A DNA stretch of 64,000 nt from Dyadobacter arcticus (GCF_011762185.1 NZ_JAASQJ010000005.1:124001-188000), one strand, 5' to 3'. Counted from the stretch's first letter, positions 43,401 through 51,390 are shown. Made by a program: numbers and translations. Notes: generated by a model from the sequence alone, not told the origin.

Positions 43401-43808
43401 TAACTCTGCCTTTAAAGAATCAAACAAAATTACGTGGGGTCCTTCTGCATAAAAAAATATGGCATCTGTGCTGTTCAGCTTGCTGTCTTCTTGACCCTGT
43501 ACCCAGATGGCATTCTCGGTCAAGGCATTCTTTTGATCTGCAACGTTTAACTGAGGCAGCATGGCGCCGCCGTTACCATATATCTGTAACTGATTGGGAA
43601 TTATCTTATTGGGATCGACACCCATTTTACGCAAAAATGAGGGATCGATTTTATGAATACCTGTCCGGGTTACTGCAAGCTTATACCATTCACCCGTTGA
43701 CAGCACCGATTTCTGAGCTAGCAAAGCAAAATTGAGTAGAACTGCCAGACAGGTAAATACCATCCGGAACTTCAATTTCTGTACTTCAACATGCTTCAAC
43801 CAATGCAT
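40428..43808 (-). CDS. porU: Type IX secretion system sortase PorU
   Basis: A 1126-residue exported C25 (gingipain-like) protease that removes C-terminal sorting signals and attaches cargo at the cell surface. The N-terminus has a signal peptide (MVFTCLAVLLNFALLAQ) after a short basic segment. The peptidase domain shows LKYLLLFGDATYDYRNKW, VGRLPIKT, NYTGHGGVSGWAQEQI (catalytic His) and LFTATCDFGRYDDP (catalytic Cys). Beta-rich domains follow, and the C-terminus lacks a clear sorting signal. The ATG at 43808 is chosen; 43763 is the alternative, and longer forms extend into the upstream SprT gene. It sits with porV. Confidence 0.93.
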   Translation of the reverse strand: MHWLKHVEVQKLKFRMVFTCLAVLLNFALLAQKSVLSTGEWYKLAVTRTGIHKIDPSFLRKMGVDPNKIIPNQLQIYGNGGAMLPQLNVADQKNALTENAIWVQGQEDSKLNSTDAIFFYAEGPHVILFDSLKAELQHQINCYSDTSFYFLTFNQGPGLRVKNAPEIAGENAKVIDHFTDYWYHESESSNLLKSGREWFGEYLGGAPLTINADIPGVIPESEIIVRTSAIGAAQIATKFVWQLNGNVVGESPIGTVSSGTYDVKALRSDATFYQKAVSPAPASFKINIAYNKSGQGSAQAYLNYVALQVQRELAIYEKQQLYYFLPEKFDKGQYQFKNGGNDWNLWNVTNAQRPSIILNTTGNFSFATDEARKLSKYIGFKTNEAYEPTSGRRIANQDITSQEAPDLLIVTPKTWESEARRLAAFRETQDNLQTLVVTSEQIYNEFASGKPDLTSIRDFARMLYNKTPGKLKYLLLFGDATYDYRNKWKNQSQEQRNNWIPVYESRESLNPVYTYSSDDYFGFMENGEGEWLESLSGDHTMDIGVGRLPIKTVFEAKTIVDKLIRYESSRSTGNWKNVIKFVADDGDGNIHQRHADELAKLVQGQFMSSRLFVDEFRQATTNEGEKAPELNKAIRKDIERGTLILNYTGHGGVSGWAQEQILTLADMQTARGIDNMPLLFTATCDFGRYDDPGTVSGAELMVLSPKGAAIGAISTTRTVYSSTNFTLSKAFYESLVQPGRDKRMGDFFKKTKNGALVGSLNRNFALLGDPSMKLGQREKAIRWTQLPDTLRAMQKIVLKAEIFDQLNGLRDSLFDGHARITVYDKQTTFPTLGNEGNPESYSEFRSKLFDGNVTVNKGIFTCEFIVPKDIDLRIGTGLASIYATDIDSTLDAGSQLNLVIGGRGNTVTDNTPPEISAYLNNQSFRDGDVVNPSPILWIRVIDENGINISKTGTGHDITLVINDTLTIGLNDYFIADQDDYRSGMIRYPMDNLPTGKYVLRAKVWDTYTNFSEIAFGFLVEAADGIKVTRLNVYPNPFHKDLSFEMDHNRINEDLEVTLHFLLSTGQHLEGFHWQYYNSEATIRETLNLSNLGKRIQPNTMILYQMLIRSLKDNSTDQRSGKLISSP

Positions 43809-44400
43809 GGGCTGGAATTGTGTAAAGTCGCTGCGAAGCCTTGTCCGTGCAAAGTACTCGGGTCCTCCGCATAGTACCGCGGGTAAACGTCCTGTTTTGA
43901 AAAACGAAGTTCGATCCTTCATTCAATTGCATCAGGGCAATTCTTCCCATTTGTAAAGCCTGTTCATCATACTGCCGGATCGCATTAAAAAGTAACAAAT
44001 CGCTTCCGGTAGATGCAGCAGGGTTTTGAGCATAACGAAGCAACGGGGAAAGTATATCTTCCGGAAAAATACTTTCTGTCATCATTGGAAGTAACAGCGT
44101 CCGAAATTCTTGTTTCCACTCGGCGCCATGCGGTGCTATGCGTTTTTTTAACCGTCCTTTATATTTATAGTGCACCACACAGTGCGCAACTTCGTGTAAG
44201 TAGGTAATCAGGAAGTTGTAGTGATTCAAATTGACGTTGACAGTAATTCTTGGTGTGAAACCTGGCCTTGCTGTGAAATCACCAAGCCGGGTCCTGCGAG
44301 GGCGTGAGAGAAAGAATTCGAACTTATGATTATGATATAACTCTTCACAATATGAGCTTGCCAGCGCAGGTACATGCATGGCGAAGGATATGTTTTTCAT
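43786..44400 (-). CDS. SprT-like zinc metalloprotease domain protein
   Basis: A 204-residue cytoplasmic protein with an SprT-like domain: TPRITVNVNLNHYNFLITYLHEVAHCVVHY (HEVAH at about residues 69-73) followed by APHGAEWKQEF, the family's third-ligand region. The C-terminus lacks the four zinc-ribbon cysteines of Spartan-like proteins. It overlaps the porU start by 23 bases if porU begins at 43808, implying co-translation. The substrate is unknown. Confidence 0.87.
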   Translation of the reverse strand: MKNISFAMHVPALASSYCEELYHNHKFEFFLSRPRRTRLGDFTARPGFTPRITVNVNLNHYNFLITYLHEVAHCVVHYKYKGRLKKRIAPHGAEWKQEFRTLLLPMMTESIFPEDILSPLLRYAQNPAASTGSDLLLFNAIRQYDEQALQMGRIALMQLNEGSNFVFQNRTFTRGTMRRTRVLCTDKASQRLYTIPAHALVEAC

Positions 44401-44404
44401 CCCT

Positions 44405-44444
44405 TAAATAAAAAAAGAAAAGCCCTATTTTCATAGAGCTTTTC
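44405..44444 (-). terminator. Terminator after the small lipoprotein
   Basis: On the minus strand a 12-bp stem with one G-U pair (44417-44428 with 44433-44444, arms GAAAAGC-N-CTAT) and a T-run (44405-44416). Confidence 0.8.
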
Positions 44445-44468
44445 AAGATTTTCGACTTGTACGCCTGA

Positions 44469-44648
44469 TTACTTAACAGTGTCAGAAGACATTGTATCAG
44501 TAGCCATTGTATCAACAGCAGTTGTATCAACCATAGGAGTTTCAACAGTTACAGCAGTTGTGTCAGCAGATTCATCAGCTGGTTTGCTAGTACAAGCAGC
44601 GAAAGTTACCATCCCGGCAACGAACGCTAAAGCAAAGATTTTTTTCAT
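44469..44648 (-). CDS. Small repetitive lipoprotein
   Basis: A 59-residue lipoprotein. The signal peptide ends in the lipobox FAAC (Cys about residue 19). The mature part is a Thr/Asp/Val repeat (ESADTTAVTVETPMVDTTAVDTMATDTMSSDTVK), likely disordered. It has its own terminator. The start at 44648 is chosen because it begins the signal peptide. A near -7 box (TACCTTTA) lies upstream. Function unknown; such small acidic lipoproteins are common in Bacteroidota. Confidence 0.72.
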   Translation of the reverse strand: MKKIFALAFVAGMVTFAACTSKPADESADTTAVTVETPMVDTTAVDTMATDTMSSDTVK

Positions 44649-44798
44649 TTCTTGGGTGTAATTAAGGTTCGATGTAAAGGTAAGTCGAACAGTTGCAATA
44701 TTCCTAAATTTTGAGTTTGTATTTTTCCAAGAACTTAAAATTTCCTTAGAAAATATTCTAAACACTTCCTAAAGTCCTATTAATTCTGCTACGTTTCC

Positions 44799-45572
44799 TT
44801 AAACACGTTCCAATTTCCTGTTAAACGCTTTCACACAGGCAGCTATCTCCGGGAGAAGATCTGGATTTTGTTCAATTCCGTTACCCACAACAATCACATC
44901 GGCACCCGCCTTTAATGCATTATCCGCCTTTTCGTAAGAATCGATGCCTCCTCCTACAATAATAGGCGTATCCACTGTTGCCCGTACTGCGGCAATCGTT
45001 TCAGCAGTTACCGGGAACTGTGCGCCGCTGCCAGCGTCCAGAAAAATGTTTCTTAAACCTAGATATTCTCCCGCAAGGGCAGTACAAGCTACAATTCCAG
45101 GCTTGTCCCTTGGAAGGGGTATGGTGTTGCTTATGTAGGAAACTGTTGTCAGTTTCCCGCTTTCTATTAATAGATAACCTGTAGGTAATACTTCAATGCC
45201 GCTGCGTTTTAACAATGGAGCGGCGATCACATGCTGGCCAATCAGCAACTCTGCGTTGCGTCCGGAAATTAATGAAAGTAAAAGGATTGCGTCGGCAGAT
45301 GGCTCAATGTGAACACTGCTTCCGGGGAAAAGGATAGCAGGAATACTGGTATGCTCGTGAATTGCGGCAATCAATTGATCGATCGCGTAATTGGTAATAA
45401 GGCTTCCTCCCACAAAAAAGAAGTCAACACCTTGCCCTTCCGCATATGTGAGGAACTGGGGAAAGGTAGAAAAATTAACTTTATCAGGATCTAAGAGAAC
45501 AGCAAACGATTTCCTTTTTTCCTTTTTTCGAGTAGAAAGGAGGTCTGCGATTTGATGATTCGCTGCTTTCAT
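44799..45572 (-). CDS. Geranylgeranylglyceryl phosphate synthase family protein
   Basis: A 257-residue TIM-barrel enzyme of the PcrB/GGGPS family, which joins a polyprenyl diphosphate to sn-glycerol-1-phosphate, the first step of archaeal ether-lipid synthesis. Blocks: FAVLLDPDKVNF, DFFFVGGSLIT, PAILFPGSS, LPTGYLLIESGK, YLGLRNIFLDAGSGA and TPIIVGGGIDSYEKADNALKAGADVIVVGNGIE. Bacteroidota have group II members whose product use is not settled. The stop codon region overlaps the next upstream gene by 4 bases. Confidence 0.9.
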   Translation of the reverse strand: MKAANHQIADLLSTRKKEKRKSFAVLLDPDKVNFSTFPQFLTYAEGQGVDFFFVGGSLITNYAIDQLIAAIHEHTSIPAILFPGSSVHIEPSADAILLLSLISGRNAELLIGQHVIAAPLLKRSGIEVLPTGYLLIESGKLTTVSYISNTIPLPRDKPGIVACTALAGEYLGLRNIFLDAGSGAQFPVTAETIAAVRATVDTPIIVGGGIDSYEKADNALKAGADVIVVGNGIEQNPDLLPEIAACVKAFNRKLERV

Positions 45573-45979
45573 TCAGTTTTTTGTTCGTCTTCAATGACAT
45601 GCTTAAGTTTCTTTCTAGCCCATCCCACGGCCAATGTCCAGGCTAAACTTTGAACCGCCTGTCCAACTGTCGACTGGCTTTTCTTTTTTGAAACTTTACT
45701 CTTCTCAACCAAAACTAATTCTTCTGGCGGCTCTGGTTTCACTTTTGCCTTTTTATTTTTTGGTAAAAAAGCATTCATTACCAGGAAAGTGGTTGCTACA
45801 ACTCCTCCTATCACCAATGCTTTCTTTCCATATCCGGTAGCTTCTGTTTTAAGGTCAGTCCATTGGTTGTCAAGCTTATCGCGGTAAATTTCTGCATCAA
45901 GTAATAAGCCTTGCTTATCTTTATCCGTATCAGAAGAAAACGGTTTTATTTTTACCGAAGAGTCTATTGGCACATTCAT
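45569..45979 (-). CDS. Small membrane-anchored hypothetical protein
   Basis: A 136-residue protein with one membrane segment (KKALVIGGVVATTFLVMNAFL, about 52-72), a charged N-terminus and a Lys-rich C-terminus. It overlaps the GGGPS gene start by 4 bases (translational coupling) and follows the holin-like gene. The ATG at 45979 is preferred; an in-frame TTG at 46054 would add 25 residues. Function unknown; the context of a small envelope-protein cluster suggests a membrane role. Confidence 0.65.
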   Translation of the reverse strand: MNVPIDSSVKIKPFSSDTDKDKQGLLLDAEIYRDKLDNQWTDLKTEATGYGKKALVIGGVVATTFLVMNAFLPKNKKAKVKPEPPEELVLVEKSKVSKKKSQSTVGQAVQSLAWTLAVGWARKKLKHVIEDEQKTE

Positions 45980-46072
45980 TTTGTCCCTGTTTACTAGTGG
46001 TTTATAAAATTTTGAAAGGAATTTTAAATAGTGACGCAGGCGATTTATTCCCAAATTAAGCCATCCTAAGTA

Positions 46073-46411
46073 TTATTCCTCCTTATCTCCTGCAAATCGA
46101 ACAATAATCTTGCGAATTAGGGTGATCAGCTTTTCCTTAAAGACGATCCAAAGGATCAGCTTTAATACGAAAATACCCAACAATATAAGATATCCTAAAT
46201 AATCACTATCAAGCCATTTATTGAGGAAAGTCCCCACCAAAATGACGATCAAAATCAATATCGTCAGCGCAATACATAACACCAGGGCGGCATAAATGGC
46301 CATGACCACTACGCGTTCAATCTTATCTCTGGTTTCGATTTTAAACAGATCGATCCTTGTCTCGAAATATTTAAAAAGTGTGTCTTTGATATCCTCTAAT
46401 TGACTTAGCAT
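46073..46411 (-). CDS. Phage-holin-like membrane protein (DUF1469-like)
   Basis: A 112-residue protein with two membrane segments, about 34-60 (VVMAIYAALVLCIALTILILIVILVG) and about 72-90 (LGYLILLGIFVLKLILWIVF), preceded by an amphipathic helix (LSQLEDIKDTLFKYFETRIDLFKIETRDK). This matches the 'holin superfamily 3/holin-X' annotation class, whose members in Bacteroidota are chromosomal and not phage lysis proteins. Function unknown. Confidence 0.78.
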   Translation of the reverse strand: MLSQLEDIKDTLFKYFETRIDLFKIETRDKIERVVVMAIYAALVLCIALTILILIVILVGTFLNKWLDSDYLGYLILLGIFVLKLILWIVFKEKLITLIRKIIVRFAGDKEE

Positions 46412-46486
46412 AGTAGTAGTTGTCAGAACATGTGCATGAACATTATAGCCTTTTGCAGGCCACCTGATTTTCAGGCCGCTTTAACA

Positions 46487-46822
46487 CTAATCCAAAAACA
46501 TACCAAGGATAGCCGACACGACCGAAACCACAAGACTGAATAATAAGGCGGAAATAAAATTGCTTATCGCAAATCCATCAACCAGATACGTAGCCAGATA
46601 AATGACCAACACATTTATAACAAAATAAAACAGACCTAACGTGAGGATTGTAATCGGCAGGGCTAAAATCTGAAGTATAGGTTTAAGAAACGTGTTCAGA
46701 ATTCCCAATACGATCGCGGCAACGAAGGCTGAACCAACGCTGGAAACTACAACTCCCGGCACAAAATAACCGGCGGCCAGAATTGCCAAAGTACTGATTA
46801 CAAGACGTAGGAGTAATTTCAT
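46487..46822 (-). CDS. Four-helix membrane protein of the YvlD/holin-IV class
   Basis: A 111-residue protein with four membrane segments covering most of its length: LLLRLVISTLAILAAGYFVP, AFVAAIVLGILNTFLKPIL, ITILTLGLFYFVINVLVIYLA and FISALLFSLVVSVVSAILGMF. The NTFLKPILQILALPITILTLGLF core is typical of this class. It is separated from hisIE by only 12 bases, so it probably shares the his transcript. Function unknown. Confidence 0.83.
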   Translation of the reverse strand: MKLLLRLVISTLAILAAGYFVPGVVVSSVGSAFVAAIVLGILNTFLKPILQILALPITILTLGLFYFVINVLVIYLATYLVDGFAISNFISALLFSLVVSVVSAILGMFLD

Positions 46823-46834
46823 GCGGTATCTTTT

Positions 46835-47464
46835 TTATTGGTGACGGCTACGAAGTACGTCAATTACCTCGTCTAAGTCAATGTTTTTTTGTTCCAGAAG
46901 GATCAAAAGGTGGAACAATAAATCCGAAACTTCATTCTTAAAAAGGTCACTATCATCGTCTTTTGCCTCAATCACTACCTCCACCGCTTCTTCACCAACC
47001 TTCTGCGCAATCTTGTTAATTCCCTTCTGAAAAAGGCTGCTGGTATACGATTCTTCGGTAGGATTTAATTTTCTTTCCCTGATCACTTTTTTCTGAAGGT
47101 AATTGAGAAAATCGGCTTCCCCGATCCGCGCATGCTGACTATTTTTTTCCCCAAAACATGTATCTGCTCCCGTATGGCATACAGGGCCTGCCGGTGTGGC
47201 TTTAATGAGCACTGTATCACCATCGCAATCGGCAATTATCTCGTTTACAAAAAGAAAGTTGCCGGAAGTTTCACCCTTGGTCCAAAGCCGCTGTTTGCTC
47301 CTGCTGAAAAAAGTAACGGTTCCCTCTTTTTTTGTTCTTTCCAATGCCTCAGAATTCATATAGCCCAGCATCAGCACCTTATCTGTATGCAGGTCCTGGA
47401 CAATTACTGGTACAAGCCCGTCGGCCGATTTGTCAAAATCAATGGTTGAATAGGTTTCGCTCAT
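46835..47464 (-). CDS. hisIE: Bifunctional phosphoribosyl-AMP cyclohydrolase/phosphoribosyl-ATP pyrophosphatase
   Basis: A 209-residue fusion for steps 2 and 3 of histidine biosynthesis. The HisI half (about 1-115) carries VLMLGYMNSEAL, FFSRSKQRLWTKGETSGN, the metal-binding DCDGD and CHTGADTCF. The HisE half (about 120-209) carries YTSSLFQKGINKIAQKVGEEAVEVVIEAKDDD and LLFHLLILL. The fusion is common in Bacteroidota. It lies 42 bases after hisF in the hisH-A-F-IE order. Confidence 0.95.
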   Translation of the reverse strand: MSETYSTIDFDKSADGLVPVIVQDLHTDKVLMLGYMNSEALERTKKEGTVTFFSRSKQRLWTKGETSGNFLFVNEIIADCDGDTVLIKATPAGPVCHTGADTCFGEKNSQHARIGEADFLNYLQKKVIRERKLNPTEESYTSSLFQKGINKIAQKVGEEAVEVVIEAKDDDSDLFKNEVSDLLFHLLILLEQKNIDLDEVIDVLRSRHQ

Positions 47465-47506
47465 TTACGTCTGTCGGTTAAATTTTATGATGCACGCCGG
47501 GAAGCT

Positions 47507-48280
47507 CTATCGGGTCATCCGGATCGGCAAATCTTTATAATTAAGGAATGCTTTCAAATCAGGTATATCAATTTCCCTAAAATGGAAAATGCTGGCTGCT
47601 AACCCTGCATCGGCTTTTCCGGTGGTAAAAACGTTATAGAAATGTTCCATGGTACCTGCACCACCCGATGCGATCACCGGGATACTTGCATTTCCAGAGA
47701 TGGTTGCAGTCAGTTCAAGCGCAAAGCCGCTTTTCGTACCATCCGTGTCCATAGATGTAAGTAATATTTCCCCTGCACCGCGTTCTTCCACCTCTTTTGC
47801 CCAGGGTATTGTTCGAATTTCGGTGGGTTTCCAGCCCCCATGTGTGTGCACGACATGTTCCTGACTGTTCTCCGTTGCAATGTAACGCGTATCGATCGCT
47901 ACAACAATGCATTGGCTGCCAAATTCAAGCGCAAGCTCATTGATCAGGTCCGGATTTCTTACAGCCGCCGAATTGATGGAAACTTTGTCCGCACCGGCAA
48001 GAAGCAATGCAGAAACATCAGCAATGGACGAAATTCCGCCTCCTACCGTAAACGGAATATTAACCGTTTGCGCCACTCGCCGAACAAGGTCAATAAAGGT
48101 TGAACGACCGTCAATTGTCGCAGTGATATCTAAATAAACCAGCTCGTCCGCTCCCTGAGCAGCATACAATGCGCCCAGCTCCACTGCATCGCCTGCATCT
48201 CTGAGATTCACAAAATTGACTCCTTTCACAGTCCTGCCATCTTTTACATCCAGACAGGGGATGATTCGTTTTGTGAGCAT
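47507..48280 (-). CDS. hisF: Imidazole glycerol phosphate synthase subunit HisF
   Basis: A 257-residue TIM-barrel cyclase that with HisH makes IGP and AICAR. Catalytic Asp11 is in [18 protein letters not shown]; the second catalytic Asp is in [15 protein letters not shown]. Phosphate-binding loops are VGGGIS and [13 protein letters not shown]. It starts 3 bases after hisA, consistent with operon coupling. Confidence 0.97.
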   Translation of the reverse strand: MLTKRIIPCLDVKDGRTVKGVNFVNLRDAGDAVELGALYAAQGADELVYLDITATIDGRSTFIDLVRRVAQTVNIPFTVGGGISSIADVSALLLAGADKVSINSAAVRNPDLINELALEFGSQCIVVAIDTRYIATENSQEHVVHTHGGWKPTEIRTIPWAKEVEERGAGEILLTSMDTDGTKSGFALELTATISGNASIPVIASGGAGTMEHFYNVFTTGKADAGLAASIFHFREIDIPDLKAFLNYKDLPIRMTR

Positions 48281-48283
48281 ATC

Positions 48284-49006
48284 CTAAGCAGAAAAACGCT
48301 GTAATTCGGCGAGGGTGATCCTGCTTTCGTAGATCGCCTTGCCAATAATCACACCATAAATGTTCATTTCAGCCAGTTTTTCTACGTCTTTCATCCCACT
48401 GATCCCTCCGCTGGCAATAATTTTCAGGTCAGGGCACTTATCCTGAATATTTTTATAAAGATCAAATGAGGGTCCCTTAAGAAGCCCGTCCTTGGCAACA
48501 TCTGTACTGATCGTATATTTTACGCCTTTTTCAACATACTCTTCAACAAAATCATAAACCCAAATCTGCGTCCCTTCTTCCCAGCCACTTACTGCTATCT
48601 TTTCATTTTTTGCGTCAGCGCCCAGAATGATTTTTTCGCCGCCATAAACTTCAAGCCAGTTTTGAAAAATCTCCGGCTGCTTCACCGCTACACTCCCGCC
48701 CGTCACCTGTTTTGCGCCACTTTCAAAAACCGTCCGCAGGTCATCATCGGACTGTACCCCACCTCCAAAATCAATGTGCAGGGAAGTTTTTGAAGCGATT
48801 TTTTCCAATACCTTCCAATTAATCACTTTTTTGGCCTTAGCCCCATCTAGATCCACCAGATGCAATCTTTTCAATCCCGCATCTTCAAATTCCAATGCTA
48901 CTTCCAGCGGGTCTTCGTTGTAGATTATTTTCTTGCCATAATCTCCCTGAGTCAGCCGGACACACTTTCCGTCGATCATATCAATGGCTGGTATTATTTC
49001 AATCAT
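48284..49006 (-). CDS. hisA: ProFAR isomerase HisA
   Basis: A 240-residue TIM barrel that isomerises ProFAR to PRFAR. The N-terminal IIPAIDMIDGKCVRLTQGDY holds the first catalytic Asp and the second is in YTISTDVAKDG. Glycine-rich phosphate sites are DFGGGVQSDD and IIASGGISGMKD. It lies 20 bases after hisH. Confidence 0.97.
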   Translation of the reverse strand: MIEIIPAIDMIDGKCVRLTQGDYGKKIIYNEDPLEVALEFEDAGLKRLHLVDLDGAKAKKVINWKVLEKIASKTSLHIDFGGGVQSDDDLRTVFESGAKQVTGGSVAVKQPEIFQNWLEVYGGEKIILGADAKNEKIAVSGWEEGTQIWVYDFVEEYVEKGVKYTISTDVAKDGLLKGPSFDLYKNIQDKCPDLKIIASGGISGMKDVEKLAEMNIYGVIIGKAIYESRITLAELQRFSA

Positions 49007-49026
49007 TTATTGGTGGGTTTACTAAT

Positions 49027-49614
49027 TCAGATTTTCAAAAAGTTTTCAATGATTTTTTGCCCCACATCCCCGCTGATTTCGCAATGGAACTGGGCTGCGT
49101 AAAAATTACCTTTTTGCAACATGGCGCTGAAAGGCATTACATATTCGCAAATCGCTACCGTATAATCACAAACGGGCGGCGCAAAGCTATGCACAAAGTA
49201 TACAAACGCATTGTCGGGTACACCGTAAGTGAGCGCGGACTTGTAATTGGAAATGTTGTTCCAACCCATATGCGGTACTTTCAGATTGGTATCGGAAGGA
49301 AAACGTTTTACGTCTACGTCGAAAATGCCCATGCATTCGGTACTGTTTTCTTCTGAAAACCGGCACATCAGCTGCATTCCGACGCAGGTACCAAAAACGG
49401 GCTGTTTTAATGTTGGTATCACTTTATCTAATCCTACTTTCCGCAAATAATTCATGGTCGTGCTCGCTTCACCCACGCCCGGGAAAATCACTTTGTCGGC
49501 AGACCTTATCTCAGCCTCATCGTCCGTATACAGGTATCCCGCGCCAATGCGGTCCAGCGCGTACATCACCGACTGTACATTACCTGCATTGTATTTGATA
49601 ATTACGGTTTTCAT
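49027..49614 (-). CDS. hisH: Imidazole glycerol phosphate synthase glutaminase HisH
   Basis: A 195-residue class I glutaminase that supplies ammonia to HisF. The nucleophile Cys is in FGTCVGMQLM (about residue 79) and the His-Glu pair in AAQFHCEIS near the C-terminus. The start at 49614 (MKTVIIKYNAGN) matches the usual length; an in-frame ATG at 49635 would add 7 residues. It is the first structural gene after the His-rich leader and attenuator. Confidence 0.96.
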   Translation of the reverse strand: MKTVIIKYNAGNVQSVMYALDRIGAGYLYTDDEAEIRSADKVIFPGVGEASTTMNYLRKVGLDKVIPTLKQPVFGTCVGMQLMCRFSEENSTECMGIFDVDVKRFPSDTNLKVPHMGWNNISNYKSALTYGVPDNAFVYFVHSFAPPVCDYTVAICEYVMPFSAMLQKGNFYAAQFHCEISGDVGQKIIENFLKI

Positions 49615-49637
49615 TGAAATGTGATATTGAGGCACAA

Positions 49638-49670
49638 ATAAAAAAAGCCCGATTCAAAAAAATCGGGCTT
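49638..49670 (-). terminator. his attenuator terminator
   Basis: On the minus strand the arms AAGCCCGATT and AATCGGGCTT (49645-49654 with 49661-49670) form a perfect 10-bp stem with a 6-base loop, then a T-run. It lies between the His-rich leader peptide and hisH, as expected for a leader-peptide attenuator. A stretch GGCTTT at the end of the leader frame (49743-49748) could pair with GAAGCC of the terminator as an alternative structure. Confidence 0.8.
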
Positions 49671-49720
49671 CTGGGATACTATGTATTCAACCTTATTACA
49701 ACACTACTTGCAAAAACATA

Positions 49721-49786
49721 TCATCCAAGACGTCCGAAAGCCAGATGGCAATGATGATATTGATGATATGTTTCAGCTTTAAACAT
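49721..49786 (-). CDS. Histidine-rich leader peptide of the his operon
   Basis: A 21-residue frame from the ATG at 49786 to a TGA at 49721. It contains YHQYHHCH, four His codons (CAT) within seven codons. It lies 51 bases before a Rho-independent terminator that precedes hisH-hisA-hisF-hisIE. This is the layout of classical his leader peptides: when charged tRNA-His is scarce the ribosome stalls and the terminator is avoided. The codons lie in the right place and all genes downstream are for histidine synthesis, so the case is strong. The ATG starts 5 bases after the last G of the -7 box (likely leaderless). Confidence 0.85.
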   Translation of the reverse strand: MFKAETYHQYHHCHLAFGRLG

Positions 49787-49790
49787 GGAA

Positions 49791-49798
49791 CAAATGTA
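49791..49798 (-). promoter_or_regulatory. -7 promoter element of the his leader
   Basis: CAAATGTA on the plus strand, read as TACATTTG on the minus strand. The leader-peptide ATG follows after 4 bases. No clear -33 element at normal spacing. Confidence 0.6.
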
Positions 49799-49899
49799 AG
49801 CAAAAATTACAAATGAAGGATAGCCTCCTTGTAAATATTACATTAAAATTTGCTTAGAAAATTCTTGTACATTGCGATCGTAAACAGGCATTGCGACGC

Positions 49900-51390
49900 A
49901 TGAGACCATTCATTTCACAATTATTCTTTACAATCATTACCTTGACCACCATTGAATCCCAGGCGCAGTCCGAAGAAATGGCCCGCCGGCTTTTTGATAA
50001 ACACGCAACTTACCGGGAAGCTTCCCTAACCCAACGCCGGTTCAAACAAAAGGACATTCTTCCGTTGATTTCAAAGCGCCAGGACAATCCGCTTTATACC
50101 ATTGAAAAAGTTGGTGAGTCGTTTGAGGGCCGGTCAATTCAGATGATCAAAGTAGGCTCGGGAAAGAAAAAGGTGTTGTTATGGAGTCAAATGCATGGTG
50201 ACGAACCTACCGCCACAATGGCCAGCTTCGATATTTTCAACTTTCTGGAAGGAAAAAATGATGGCTTCGACAGCTTCCGCAAAGATCTGCTTGAAAATAC
50301 GACCTTATACTTTGTCCCTATGCTCAATCCAGACGGTGCCGAACGCTACCAGCGACGGACAGCACAGGGTGTGGATATGAACCGCGATGCGGCATCCAGG
50401 CAAACACCTGAGGCTGTGATACTAAAAGAATTGGTGGATAAATTAAAACCTGATTTTGGTTTCAATCTGCATGACCAAAGCCCACGATATTCGGCGGGCC
50501 GCAGTCCGAAAGTTGCCACGATTTCGTTTCTGGCAACTTCCTATGATTATGAGCTTTCCATCAACAAAGTGCGCGAACGCTCCATGCAGCTGATCGTTGG
50601 AATGAATAACATTCTCCAAAAGTACATTCCAGGCCAGGTGGCCCGATATGCGGATGATCATGAACCGCGAGGCTTTGGTGATAATGTTCAAAAATGGGGT
50701 ACAACGCTCGTCTTGATCGAATCGGGAGGCTATGTGGGCGATCCGGAGAAACAATACATCCGCCAGCTAAACTTTATGGCCATCTTATCAGCATTAGGTA
50801 AGATTTCCGACAATTCGCTGACCAAGGAAAACCGGGAGGATTACTATAAAATTCCCGAAAACGGAAGGTGGGTTTACGATCTTGTCGTCCGCAATGCTAC
50901 CGTAAGACAGGCCGGCAAATCATTCACGGCCGATTTGGGCATCAATCGCAATGAGGTAAGCTATTCCAATGCCACCAAATTCTTTTATTACAGTAAAATA
51001 GAGGATTTTGGTGACCTGCATCCGCAATATGGAAGCCAGGAAGTGGATGCAGCGGGATTAACCATTGAAAAAGGGAAAGTATATCCAACCACCTACAAGA
51101 ACGTCAGCGAAATCAGCAAACTCAATGTGCTGAACCTTTTGAAAGACGGTTATACGTATATACGGCTGAGCGCTGATTCAAATACCCGTGCCCTGGGGCT
51201 TTACTTTACAACATCCCCATTGCATATCCTCCGCGCTGGGCAGGCGTCTCCGTCGGGTACGCCCGGATTGGGTAGCACCGCAACATTCATTCTTAAAAAG
51301 GCTGGCAAAGTTAAATATGCGGTAATTAACGGCTTCGTGCACGATCTGGACAATTTTACAGCTGAGAAAGGACAAGGTATTGTGGAATAA
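49900..51390 (+). CDS. M14-family zinc carboxypeptidase, secreted
   Basis: A 496-residue exported peptidase. Signal peptide (to ESQAQ). The M14 site is visible: LLWSQMHGDEPTATM (first His and Glu, about residue 107), NPDGAERYQRRTAQGVDMNRDA, GFNLHDQSP (third zinc His) and LVLIESGGY (catalytic Glu, about 285). The C-terminal ~190 residues are beta-rich and of unknown role. It may cleave peptides or peptidoglycan fragments. ATG at 49900 preferred to the TTG at 49891. Confidence 0.88.
   Translation: MRPFISQLFFTIITLTTIESQAQSEEMARRLFDKHATYREASLTQRRFKQKDILPLISKRQDNPLYTIEKVGESFEGRSIQMIKVGSGKKKVLLWSQMHGDEPTATMASFDIFNFLEGKNDGFDSFRKDLLENTTLYFVPMLNPDGAERYQRRTAQGVDMNRDAASRQTPEAVILKELVDKLKPDFGFNLHDQSPRYSAGRSPKVATISFLATSYDYELSINKVRERSMQLIVGMNNILQKYIPGQVARYADDHEPRGFGDNVQKWGTTLVLIESGGYVGDPEKQYIRQLNFMAILSALGKISDNSLTKENREDYYKIPENGRWVYDLVVRNATVRQAGKSFTADLGINRNEVSYSNATKFFYYSKIEDFGDLHPQYGSQEVDAAGLTIEKGKVYPTTYKNVSEISKLNVLNLLKDGYTYIRLSADSNTRALGLYFTTSPLHILRAGQASPSGTPGLGSTATFILKKAGKVKYAVINGFVHDLDNFTAEKGQGIVE

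Noticed and set aside
46073-46822. Phage-holin-like genes as signs of a prophage
   Set aside because: No phage structural, lysis, integrase or attachment sequence was seen nearby. These membrane-protein classes are chromosomal in many Bacteroidota and here sit next to his genes.
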